Shown piece by piece: positions 1 through 7,155 of a DNA stretch of 64,000 bases; the first letter of the stretch is position 1, and each line of letters starts with the position of its first letter. The translations under genes were made by a program, and so were the position numbers. This DNA comes from Muriicola jejuensis (lineage in GTDB: Bacteria > Bacteroidota > Bacteroidia > Flavobacteriales > Flavobacteriaceae): the NCBI RefSeq assembly GCF_010671595.1, contig NZ_JAABOP010000001.1, positions 868,001 through 932,000 on the forward strand. Direction: 5' to 3'. The notes beneath the pieces were generated by a model. It was given only the letters and a program-made list of their open reading frames with translations. It was not told the origin of the DNA and made no database searches.

Positions 1-723
1 GGCGCATACCACAAGAACAGCGTTGAACTCCGATCCAAGGAAGTCCGCAAACTCGAAGAACTATCCAAAAAACACAAGGCCTACCTGGTGATGGGCGTAA
101 CCGAGAAGAAAGACCTCAACGGCAGCCTTTACTGTTCCATGCTTTACATTTCACCCCTAAAAGGCTTGCTGGGGGTGCATCGGAAAATAAAGCCCACGGG
201 CTCGGAAAGGATCATCTGGGACGAGGCAGCGGGAGAAGACCTGGTGACCTTTAAAACCGCGGTCGGGAAAATAGGCGGACTCATATGCTGGGAAAATTAT
301 ATGCCTCTGGCGAGGATGGCCATGTACCGGCAGGGAGTTGAGATCTATATCGCCCCTACTGCAGATGCGAGAGAGTCCTGGATACCTACCATGAGGCATA
401 TTGCCCTGGAGGGCCGCTGCTTTGTCCTGGGATGCAATGAATACTATTCGGAGGCCATGCTGCCTGCGCAGTACAAGGATTTGCTCGAAGACACATCTGC
501 TGTGAACTGTCCCGGGGGCAGCGTGATCGTTTCTCCGAGAGGGGAAATCCTGGCCGGACCCTTATGGGGAGAAGCAGGCATCCTTACGGCTACCCTCGAC
601 CTGGATGAGGTCACCGCCAGCAAGCTGGATTTTGATGTGAACGGTCATTATGGGAGGAATGACATCTTCCATCTTTCTGTCCTGGGTCAACCCCCTTTAA
701 AGGATGAAAAATCAATCAAGTAA
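1..723 (+). CDS. Nitrilase (carbon-nitrogen hydrolase), 5' end missing
   Basis: The frame is open from the first base, so the N-terminus lies outside the window and 240 residues are visible. The protein matches the true nitrilase branch of the carbon-nitrogen hydrolase superfamily, which converts nitriles to carboxylic acids plus ammonia in the cytoplasm. The catalytic cysteine is in GGLICWENYMP (visible residue about 96), followed by the family-typical GVEIYIAPTAD. The catalytic lysine is in HRKIKPT (about 62). The catalytic glutamate should lie upstream of the window. The chain ends normally with a TAA. The cupin gene begins 6 bases later, so the two are probably cotranscribed. Nitrile hydrolysis is a family assignment; cyanide hydratase or dihydratase activity cannot be excluded. 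Confidence 0.88.
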   Translation, partial: GAYHKNSVELRSKEVRKLEELSKKHKAYLVMGVTEKKDLNGSLYCSMLYISPLKGLLGVHRKIKPTGSERIIWDEAAGEDLVTFKTAVGKIGGLICWENYMPLARMAMYRQGVEIYIAPTADARESWIPTMRHIALEGRCFVLGCNEYYSEAMLPAQYKDLLEDTSAVNCPGGSVIVSPRGEILAGPLWGEAGILTATLDLDEVTASKLDFDVNGHYGRNDIFHLSVLGQPPLKDEKSIK

Positions 724-729
724 TTACCC

Positions 730-1095
730 ATGATTGCGATTAATTTAATGGAAAAATATTCCTTGATAAGCGAAACTTGGCATCCACACCAGATTGCCCG
801 GGTGGATGACATGCATGTCTTACTGGCCAGGTTAAAAGGAGAGTTCGTCTGGCATGCGCACGAGGAGGAAGACGAATTGTTCCAGGTGCTACAAGGTACA
901 CTTTATATGCAGTTCAGGGACAGAACCGAGGTCGTCAGGGAAGGGGAGATCATCGTCGTACCCAGGGGGATAGAACACTGCCCGGCTACGAAGGATGGGG
1001 AGGAGGTCCTTGTTATGCTCTTCGAAAAGCAATCCACCGCCCATACCGGAAACGTACTGGACGCCAGGACCCAAACAGAATATCCAAAGATCTGA
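730..1095 (+). CDS. Small cupin-domain protein
   Basis: This is a single-domain cupin of 121 residues. Both cupin motifs are visible. The first has HAHEEEDE, giving two histidines and a glutamate as likely metal ligands; the second is GEIIVVPRGIEH. Such proteins bind a divalent metal in a beta-barrel and are either small enzymes or sensors; no substrate can be read from the sequence. An internal ATG at 748 is an alternative start that would remove six residues. The gene sits between the nitrilase and a hydroxyacid dehydrogenase with almost no spacing, which suggests a small catabolic operon. Confidence 0.85.
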   Translation: MIAINLMEKYSLISETWHPHQIARVDDMHVLLARLKGEFVWHAHEEEDELFQVLQGTLYMQFRDRTEVVREGEIIVVPRGIEHCPATKDGEEVLVMLFEKQSTAHTGNVLDARTQTEYPKI

Positions 1096-1099
1096 GCCC

Positions 1100-2044
1100 G
1101 TGAAAGTACTGCATCTGGATACGAACCATCCGCTTCTGATACGGCAACTTGCCGCCCTGGGTTGCCAAAATACGGAGGAATACAGCGCCCCCAAAAATGA
1201 GGTTGAAAAGATCATCCACGAATTTGAAGGGGTGATCATCCGCAGCCGATTCAAAATAGACAAGACTTTCCTGGAGAAAGCGACCCGATTGAAATTTATC
1301 GGGAGGGTCGGGGCCGGGCTTGAGAACATCGATGTGGATTACGCCCGGGAAAAGGGGATCTTTCTGGCGGCAGCGCCGGAAGGGAACCGGAATGCCGTGG
1401 GAGAGCAGGCCTTGGGAATGCTGCTGTCCCTGATGAACAACCTCAACAAGGCAGACCGGGAGGTACGCCAGGGGATCTGGGACCGGGAAGGCAACAGGGG
1501 CTGGGAACTGGATGGTAAGACCGTCGGGCTCATTGGCTACGGAAATACTGGCCAGGCATTTGCAAAGAAACTCTCCGGTTTTGATGTGGAGATCCTTTGC
1601 CATGACATCCTCGAGGGCGTAGGCAATGCATTTGCCAGGCAGGTGGGTATTGAGGAATTGCAGGAAAAAGCCGATGTGGTAAGCCTCCATGTCCCTCAGA
1701 CATCCCTGACCCTGGGCATGGTGAACACCTCCTTTATCAAGAACTTCGCCAAGCCATTCTGGTTCCTGAATACGGCCAGGGGTAAGTGCGTAAAAACGGC
1801 AGATCTGGTGGAGGCCCTAAAGACGGGTAAGGTACTCGGCGCCGGACTCGACGTCCTGGAATACGAGAAGACCTCTTTTGAGGACCTCTTTGAAAAGGGA
1901 GCCATGCCAGAGGATTTCAAGTACCTGGTGAATTCGGATCGCGTCCTTCTGAGTCCGCATATCGCAGGTTGGACGCAGGAGAGCAAGGTAAAACTCGCCC
2001 AGACACTGGTTGACAAGATCAAGGCGAGATTTTTTGTATCTTAA
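1100..2044 (+). CDS. D-isomer-specific 2-hydroxyacid dehydrogenase
   Basis: This protein of about 314 residues belongs to the D-2-hydroxyacid dehydrogenase family (3-phosphoglycerate, glycerate or lactate dehydrogenases). It uses NAD(P) to interconvert a 2-hydroxyacid and a 2-oxoacid. The Rossmann motif is GLIGYGNTGQAFA. The catalytic Arg (NTARG), Glu (LDVLEYE) and His (SPHIAGW) are all present. There is no C-terminal ACT domain, so it resembles short SerA-like enzymes. The frame is open further upstream to 995, but that part overlaps the cupin gene. I chose the GTG at 1100, which follows the cupin stop by four bases and starts the normal VKVLHLD N-terminus. The substrate is not determinable. 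Confidence 0.88.
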   Translation: MKVLHLDTNHPLLIRQLAALGCQNTEEYSAPKNEVEKIIHEFEGVIIRSRFKIDKTFLEKATRLKFIGRVGAGLENIDVDYAREKGIFLAAAPEGNRNAVGEQALGMLLSLMNNLNKADREVRQGIWDREGNRGWELDGKTVGLIGYGNTGQAFAKKLSGFDVEILCHDILEGVGNAFARQVGIEELQEKADVVSLHVPQTSLTLGMVNTSFIKNFAKPFWFLNTARGKCVKTADLVEALKTGKVLGAGLDVLEYEKTSFEDLFEKGAMPEDFKYLVNSDRVLLSPHIAGWTQESKVKLAQTLVDKIKARFFVS

Positions 2045-2087
2045 AAGGCGGAATTTCAAAATCTCACACGAACACCAACATACGACC

Positions 2088-2546
2088 ATGACCTATGACG
2101 CCAAAACCCCGGATGAATATGTTTCCCTCCTCCCGGAAGAACGGAAAGGACCTTTGGATTCCCTGAGAAAAACGATCCTTTCCCATCTGCCCAAAGGGTT
2201 TGAAGAGACCATGAGTTACGGCATGATAGGGTACGTGGTCCCCCATAGTCTGTACCCGGACGGGTACCACTGTTCCCCGGAATTACCTCTGCCTTTTATG
2301 AATATCGCTTCCCAGAAGAATTTCGTGGCCTTATACCACATGGGTCTGTACGCGCAGAAAGATCTGTTGGATTGGTTCACTGCAGAATATCCGAAATACG
2401 CCACCCGTAAACTGGATATGGGGAAAAGCTGTGTCCGATTCAAAAAGATGGACGATATCCCCCTGGATCTCATAGGGGAATTGTGCACTAAAATGTCTGT
2501 CCGGGAATGGATCGACCTCTATGAAAAAAATATAAAAAAGACATGA
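2088..2546 (+). CDS. DUF1801 (YdhG-like) protein
   Basis: A 152-residue protein with the look of the DUF1801/YdhG family: an N-terminal helical segment, then ETMSYGMIGY and a later FMNIASQKNFVALYHMG stretch. This fold is found in small cytoplasmic proteins of unknown role that are often encoded near stress or metal genes. The ATG at 2088 was preferred over the upstream ATG at 2010, because the extra 26 residues overlap the end of the dehydrogenase gene and read as noise. The stop codon overlaps the start of the next gene (ATGA), so the two are translationally coupled. Confidence 0.82.
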   Translation: MTYDAKTPDEYVSLLPEERKGPLDSLRKTILSHLPKGFEETMSYGMIGYVVPHSLYPDGYHCSPELPLPFMNIASQKNFVALYHMGLYAQKDLLDWFTAEYPKYATRKLDMGKSCVRFKKMDDIPLDLIGELCTKMSVREWIDLYEKNIKKT

Positions 2547-2929
2547 AAAACAGAGTGACAGGTTTGGGTGGTTTTTTCTTCAAGACCAAAGATCCTGGAA
2601 AGATCAGGGACTGGTACAAGGAGCACCTTGGGTTGAACACAGACCAGTACGGCTGTACTTTCTGGTGGAAAGACAAGGATGGGAACGACTGTTCTACACA
2701 ATGGAGCCCTTTTAAGGAGGACACGAAGTACTTCGACCCCAGTGAAAAGCAATTTATGATGAACTTCCGGGTTGAGAACCTGGAGGAACTGCTGGCCGCC
2801 CTGAAGGAGGAAGGAGTGACCGTTGTCGGGAAGATGGAGGAATACGACTACGGGAAGTTTGGCTGGATCCTGGACCCGGAAGGGAACAAGATTGAATTGT
2901 GGGAACCAGTGGATTCTGCATTTCTTTGA
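2543..2929 (+). CDS. VOC-family (glyoxalase-like) protein
   Basis: A 128-residue vicinal-oxygen-chelate fold protein. The N-terminal FFFKTKDPGKIRDWYKEHLG is the classic start of a glyoxalase/bleomycin-resistance domain. The C-terminal WILDPEGNKIELWEP carries the usual metal-ligand glutamate. It probably dimerises and binds a divalent metal; its substrate is unknown. Its start overlaps the stop of the DUF1801 gene by four bases. Confidence 0.9.
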   Translation: MKNRVTGLGGFFFKTKDPGKIRDWYKEHLGLNTDQYGCTFWWKDKDGNDCSTQWSPFKEDTKYFDPSEKQFMMNFRVENLEELLAALKEEGVTVVGKMEEYDYGKFGWILDPEGNKIELWEPVDSAFL

Positions 2930-2981
2930 AAACAAAAAATAAACTACATTTATTCTCATTCTAACCATAACAACAAACACT

Positions 2982-3416
2982 ATGTCTGACGATAAGAAAG
3001 ATCTGGGCGACAAGGCCAGGGAAGCCTTTGACGAAGCCAAGGAATCTGCTAAAAAAGCGGCAGAAGAAGCCAAGGAAACTGCGGGGGAGTTCAAGGAAGA
3101 GGCAAAAAAGACTGCGGAGGAATTCCGGGAGGGCCTCAAGACCGCGGGAGGTGATAACAAAAAGATCCTGGCCGGGATCCTGGCCATCCTCTTCGGTACC
3201 CTGGGAATCCATAAATTCATCCTCGGGTACAACAAGGAAGGGGTCATCCTCCTGGGTGTCACGCTCCTGGGTTATGCCACCACCTGTATTGGCGTTGGGT
3301 TCCTGTTTTTCTGGTTACCCGGGCTCATAGGGTTGATAGAAGGGATCATCTACCTGACCAAATCGGACGAAGAGTTCTACAACACCTACCAGGTCGGAAA
3401 AAAACCCTGGTTCTAA
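2982..3416 (+). CDS. TM2-domain membrane protein with charged helical N-terminus
   Basis: A 144-residue protein in two parts. Residues 1-60 are very rich in Lys, Glu and Ala in a near-heptad pattern (repeated EAKE and KKTAEE units), predicting a long amphipathic or coiled-coil helix like those of LEA-type stress proteins. From about residue 65 comes a TM2 domain: ILAGILAILFGTLGIHKF, the short loop LGYNKEG, then a second hydrophobic pair ending GLIGLIEGIIYL. TM2 domains form two transmembrane helices joined by a short turn. The function is unknown. The gene stands alone, 52 bases after the VOC gene and ahead of a strong terminator. Confidence 0.85.
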   Translation: MSDDKKDLGDKAREAFDEAKESAKKAAEEAKETAGEFKEEAKKTAEEFREGLKTAGGDNKKILAGILAILFGTLGIHKFILGYNKEGVILLGVTLLGYATTCIGVGFLFFWLPGLIGLIEGIIYLTKSDEEFYNTYQVGKKPWF

Positions 3417-3423
3417 AGAAATT

Positions 3424-3454
3424 AAAGTCGGATTTTTTCAGTCCGACTTTTTTA
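3424..3454 (+). terminator. Rho-independent terminator after the TM2 gene
   Basis: A perfect 9-bp stem (AAAGTCGGA pairing with TCCGACTTT) with a nine-base loop is followed directly by a run of T. It lies eight bases after the TM2 stop codon and separates that gene from the arsenic-type operon. Confidence 0.9.
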
Positions 3455-3465
3455 TTATCAATGTT

Positions 3466-3483
3466 TATCGTAATATTGCGATA
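3466..3483. promoter_or_regulatory. Probable ArsR operator (palindrome)
   Basis: An 18-bp palindrome, TATCGTAATATTGCGATA, has a single mismatched pair (T3471/G3478). It lies 13 bases before the arsR start codon. ArsR/SmtB repressors bind AT-rich dyads overlapping their own promoters, so autoregulation and metalloid-induced derepression are likely. The binding itself is inferred. Confidence 0.7.
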
Positions 3484-3495
3484 TACAAATATAAC

Positions 3496-3819
3496 ATGGG
3501 TCTTACCAAAACAGATATTTTCGACAGCAGGCAGAACAAACTGGCCGGGATCTTTAAGGTACTGGGTCATCCCGCACGGATTGCGATCCTCGAATATATC
3601 AGTAAACAAAATGCCTGTATCTGCAGCGATATCGTGGAGGAGGTTGGGCTGGCACAGCCTACGATCTCTCAGCACCTGAAGGAACTGAAACGTATCGGCC
3701 TTATAGAAGGGGAGATCGAGGGGAACAAAGTATGCTATTGCATTGCTCAGGACCGATGGAAAGAGATCCAGTCCTATCTGAACACTTTTTTTAATGAAAC
3801 AGGTACCCACTGTTGCTAA
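3496..3819 (+). CDS. arsR: ArsR-family metalloid-responsive repressor
   Basis: A 107-residue winged-helix repressor of the ArsR/SmtB family. The core starts with KVLGHPARIAILEYI, followed by the recognition helix in GLAQPTISQHLKELKRIGL and the wing EIEGNKVCYCI. The pair CIC in NACICSDIVEE corresponds to the alpha3 cysteines that bind As(III) or Sb(III) in classical ArsR proteins. A terminal Cys-Cys gives further thiols. It probably represses the operon from the palindrome just upstream and is released by metalloid binding. The next gene follows after ten bases. Confidence 0.93.
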   Translation: MGLTKTDIFDSRQNKLAGIFKVLGHPARIAILEYISKQNACICSDIVEEVGLAQPTISQHLKELKRIGLIEGEIEGNKVCYCIAQDRWKEIQSYLNTFFNETGTHCC

Positions 3820-3829
3820 AACCTGAAAA

Positions 3830-4318
3830 ATGAAAACTTCTGAATTCCTTGAACTTCTCAGAGAACACTCCTCCAAAGCCCTGGTCTTTGAATACGGCAG
3901 CGGACAGCGAATTGGAGCCAATTACCACATCACGGAGGTAAAAAACATCAGCGTTGAATCCGTGGACTGCGGGGGGAGATCGGACTCGTGGCGGGAGACC
4001 GTCATACAACTCTGGGAGAACCCGGGTGAAGCGGATAAGCGAACGTACCTTTCCACCTATAAGGCCAGGGCTATCCTGGACAGGGTACATGCCTTAAAAC
4101 CCATGGATACGGAGGCTGTCCTCAGGTTCGAGTACGGCAATTCCTCCTTCCATACCGCCCAGCTCTACGTAAAGGGCGCTAAAACTGATGGCAGAGAACT
4201 TACCTTCACCCTCCAAAGTGCTCCTACCCTATGTAAGGCGGAAGAAACATGTGGGGTGACTAAAGTAGAAGAACCTGCTGGTTCCGGATGTTGCGACCCT
4301 GCATCCGGCTGCTGTTAA
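3830..4318 (+). CDS. DUF6428 family protein with cysteine-rich tail
   Basis: A 162-residue protein of the DUF6428 type, which I recall as a regular neighbour of arsR/arsC in Bacteroidota. Residues 1-125 form a compact alpha/beta domain with no catalytic motif I recognise. The last 30 residues carry six cysteines, ending SGCCDPASGCC, so a thiol-based metalloid site is plausible. The role is unknown; scavenging arsenite or passing it on is a hypothesis from context. The coding region is followed closely by the acetyltransferase gene. Confidence 0.8.
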   Translation: MKTSEFLELLREHSSKALVFEYGSGQRIGANYHITEVKNISVESVDCGGRSDSWRETVIQLWENPGEADKRTYLSTYKARAILDRVHALKPMDTEAVLRFEYGNSSFHTAQLYVKGAKTDGRELTFTLQSAPTLCKAEETCGVTKVEEPAGSGCCDPASGCC

Positions 4319-4329
4319 TACTCCCTGTC

Positions 4330-4821
4330 ATGGAAATCAGAACTATGACCCCAACAGACTGGCCCGAGGTCGCCAGGATCTACGCCGAAGGCATAGCCAC
4401 GGGATTTGCCACTTTTGAAAAGAACGTTCCCCCTTACGATCTGTGGGATAAGGCCCATATCCCCTCCTGCAGGCTCATTGCCTCTGAGGGAAAGACTGTT
4501 TGTGGATGGGCTGCGCTGTCGCCGGTTTCAGGCCGATGTGTTTATGGAGGGGTCGCCGAGGTGAGTGTGTATGTAGGGAAGGATCACAGAGGCAAGGGAA
4601 TTGGAAAAAGGTTATTGGAATCCCTGATCGCAGAGAGTGAACGAGAAGGTTTTTGGACCCTTCAGTCGGGCATATTCCCCGAGAATGAAAGCAGCGTGCG
4701 TATCCATCTCGAATGCGGATTTAGAAAGATAGGGCACAGGGAACGCATCGGTAGACTGGACGGGGTTTGGAAAGACAACCTTATCTTTGAACGCAGAAGT
4801 CCGAAAGTGGGAGTAGAATAA
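4330..4821 (+). CDS. arsN1: GNAT acetyltransferase, ArsN1/phosphinothricin acetyltransferase type
   Basis: A 163-residue GNAT enzyme. The N-terminus MEIRTMTPTDWPEVARIY and the acetyl-CoA motif DHRGKGIGKRLLESLI are those of the phosphinothricin N-acetyltransferase group. ArsN1 members of this group are encoded in ars operons and are known to acetylate the arsenic-containing antibiotic arsinothricin. The location between DUF6428 and arsC supports that assignment. The ATG at 4330 was chosen because the longer reading from 4288 would overlap DUF6428 and add a nonsensical hydrophobic start. Substrate identity is inferred from family and context. Confidence 0.82.
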   Translation: MEIRTMTPTDWPEVARIYAEGIATGFATFEKNVPPYDLWDKAHIPSCRLIASEGKTVCGWAALSPVSGRCVYGGVAEVSVYVGKDHRGKGIGKRLLESLIAESEREGFWTLQSGIFPENESSVRIHLECGFRKIGHRERIGRLDGVWKDNLIFERRSPKVGVE

Positions 4822-4837
4822 AACTTCATACGAAACT

Positions 4838-5263
4838 ATGTCACAAAAAAACATCCTCGTCCTTTGTACAGGGAATTCCTGCCGCAGCCAAATGGCTCAC
4901 GGGTATCTGAAGGCCTTCCTGGGAGACCGGGCAGTGGTCTATAGTGCAGGTATAGAGACCCATGGTCTCAACCCGGGTGCGGTGGCTATCATGCAGGAAG
5001 ACGGCATCGATATCTCCACCCATACCTCCAACCACGTCGATGAATACACAGGGGTTCCATGGGATTATATCCTGACCGTCTGTGACCATGCCCAGGAGAA
5101 CTGTCCCTTTATCCCGGCTCCAAATGCCAGACGCCTGCACCACAACTTTTTCGATCCCTCCAAGGTCAGGGGAAGTGAGGAGGAACGGCACACGGCTTTT
5201 CTGAAGGCCAGGAATGAGATCCGGGAGTACTGCAGGGAGTTTGTAAAAAGTGAATTCTCCTAA
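4838..5263 (+). CDS. arsC: Thioredoxin-type arsenate reductase / low-molecular-weight phosphatase fold
   Basis: A 141-residue arsenate reductase with the low-molecular-weight tyrosine phosphatase fold. The P-loop is CTGNSCRS near the N-terminus, and the two further redox cysteines appear in CDHAQENC, spaced as in the pI258/Bacillus ArsC. It reduces arsenate to arsenite through a Cys relay recycled by thioredoxin. It is the last gene of the operon. Its TAA overlaps the TAG of the convergent acyltransferase gene, leaving no space for a terminator. No arsB or acr3 efflux gene follows. Confidence 0.92.
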   Translation: MSQKNILVLCTGNSCRSQMAHGYLKAFLGDRAVVYSAGIETHGLNPGAVAIMQEDGIDISTHTSNHVDEYTGVPWDYILTVCDHAQENCPFIPAPNARRLHHNFFDPSKVRGSEEERHTAFLKARNEIREYCREFVKSEFS

Positions 5264-7077
5264 GCGCCCCCGTTATTTTCTGCCAGTTTGCGCTCCAGTT
5301 CGGCCTGGAATTCTTCCATAACCGGTTTTACAGTGCTCTCGGGAAGGTCGGCTATGCGTATGTACATCAGCCCGTCCACAGCATTGTTGAAAAGAGGGTC
5401 CACATTGAAGGCGACCACCTTGGCGTTCTGCTTGATGTATTTCTTGATGAGTACTGGCAGGCGTAAGCTCCCCGGCTCCACTTCCTCTATGAGTCGGTCG
5501 AACTTGTTGAGGTCGGCCTCGGTCTCGTCAAAGACAAATTCCTTGTCTGCATCCTTGAGTTTTACCTTGAATTCCTTTTTGGGGTGGATATACTGTGCCA
5601 CATAAGGGTCCCAGTAATTCGATTTCATAAACTCTATCATCAGCGATTTGGAGAAGTTCGAGAACTGGTTGCTGATGCTGACCCCCCCTATGAGGTATTT
5701 GTGTTCGGGATAACGCAGGGTCGTATGAACGATCCCCTTCCATAAAAGGAAGAGGGGCATGGGTTTTTGCTGGTATTCCTTGACGATATAGGCCCTGCCC
5801 ATCTCAATGGACTGGGACATCATTCTGTAGAGCTCCGGTTCGAAGCCGAACAGGTCCTGCAGATAGAATCCATCTATACCGAACTCCGGGAAAATATGGG
5901 AACCAAGCCCCATCCTATAAGCTCCCACTATGCATTTATCCTCATCGTCCCAGAGGAAGAGATGGTGGTAATAATCATCAAAGCGGTCGAGGTCAATGGA
6001 TTTATTGGTTCCCTCCCCTATCGCCCTGAAAGTGAGTTCCCGTTGCCTTCCGATCTCGTTCAGGATAAAGGGCATATCCTTTTTCTGGGCCAGGAATACC
6101 TCGTAGTTCTTGCTTTGCAACAACCTGCAGTCCTTTTCCCTCAGCTTTTCGATCTCCCCCTGTATGACCTCGGTCCGAACCGCGCTGGCAATTTTCCTTG
6201 GGGGCTTGGGGATCTTTAAACTCCCGGGAATCTGGTCTATCAGGCGTTCCTTTTCGTAGGCGTTGGCCAGAATGTAGGTCTTCCTCCTGAGGAGGTCTGT
6301 GAATTCTTCCAGGGATTCGTGTTCTTTCTGGGAGGTTACTGAGATCGGCTGTCCGATCCTCACCTTGATGGCCCTGTTCCTCTGAGTGGTCAGTTCCGAG
6401 GGTAGTTTGGCCGTCCTGAAAATATCGTTGATACGGGAGAGGCGGTAGAACAATGGGCTGTTCCTGGCGTGGAAGTAGATGGGCACCACCGGGACTTCTG
6501 CTTTTCGGATGAGCTTCAGGGCCGCTTCTTCCCAGGGTCTGTCCACAATGAGCTTTCCGTCCTTATAGGTAGATACCTCCCCCGCCGGAAAGATACCCAG
6601 GGGATGGCCTTCCCGCATGTGCTGCAGGGCGCTTTTAAAACCGGCTATACTGCTTTTGGCATCCTTACGGGTCTCGAAAGGGTTCACCGGAAGGATGAAA
6701 GGGGCCAGGGGCTCCACCCTGTGCAGGAGAAAGTTGGCGATGATCTTAAAATCCTCTCGGTGCTGCAGCAGCAGTTTGAGGAGAAGGATCCCGTCCACAC
6801 CCCCCAGAGGATGGTTGCTGATGGTAATAAAGGCGCCTTCTTTGGGCAGGCGTTTGATGTCCTCTTCCGGGATCTCGAATTTGATCTCGTAGTGTTCGAG
6901 GATGGCATCTATAAAGGAGACCGCGTCCAGATGCTTGTGCTTGTCGTAAAAAGCATTCATGGAAGAAAGCTTTGTAATCTTCATCAACATCCAGCCCATA
7001 AAAGTCCCGAAAAAACCATAACGCTCGAGATTGATGGCCTTCGCTACTTCTTTGGCGGTCACTAAACCCATATGCAA
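5260..7077 (-). CDS. Bifunctional acyltransferase (PlsC-like plus OlsB-like), OlsF type
   Basis: A 605-residue two-domain acyltransferase. Residues 60-270 are a PlsC/lysophospholipid acyltransferase domain with the acyl-acceptor motif SNHPLGGVDG and GIFPAGEVS. The H-to-D spacing of five is typical of the hemolysin/OlsF branch. Residues about 320-530 are a GNAT-like OlsB domain (GAYRMGLG, GFYLQDLFGF, EMGRAYIVKEYQ). This order matches OlsF, in which the C-terminal half N-acylates the amino acid and the N-terminal half adds the second acyl chain, giving ornithine or glycine lipids of the outer membrane. A start at the second Met (7071) is equally possible. The lipid headgroup is uncertain. Confidence 0.85.
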   Translation of the reverse strand: MHMGLVTAKEVAKAINLERYGFFGTFMGWMLMKITKLSSMNAFYDKHKHLDAVSFIDAILEHYEIKFEIPEEDIKRLPKEGAFITISNHPLGGVDGILLLKLLLQHREDFKIIANFLLHRVEPLAPFILPVNPFETRKDAKSSIAGFKSALQHMREGHPLGIFPAGEVSTYKDGKLIVDRPWEEAALKLIRKAEVPVVPIYFHARNSPLFYRLSRINDIFRTAKLPSELTTQRNRAIKVRIGQPISVTSQKEHESLEEFTDLLRRKTYILANAYEKERLIDQIPGSLKIPKPPRKIASAVRTEVIQGEIEKLREKDCRLLQSKNYEVFLAQKKDMPFILNEIGRQRELTFRAIGEGTNKSIDLDRFDDYYHHLFLWDDEDKCIVGAYRMGLGSHIFPEFGIDGFYLQDLFGFEPELYRMMSQSIEMGRAYIVKEYQQKPMPLFLLWKGIVHTTLRYPEHKYLIGGVSISNQFSNFSKSLMIEFMKSNYWDPYVAQYIHPKKEFKVKLKDADKEFVFDETEADLNKFDRLIEEVEPGSLRLPVLIKKYIKQNAKVVAFNVDPLFNNAVDGLMYIRIADLPESTVKPVMEEFQAELERKLAENNGGA

Positions 7078-7155
7078 TACTGTGATTTAAGGGGTAAAGA
7101 TAGGAAAATAGCCTTTCTCCCAAGGTAGGGAAAGGTGCAAATCCAGCCTATAGCC

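Noticed and set aside
157-399. Minus-strand frame within the nitrilase gene
   Set aside because: Shadow of a well-conserved coding region.
1013-1690. Minus-strand frame under the hydroxyacid dehydrogenase
   Set aside because: The plus-strand protein has complete catalytic motifs, so the opposite frame is accidental.
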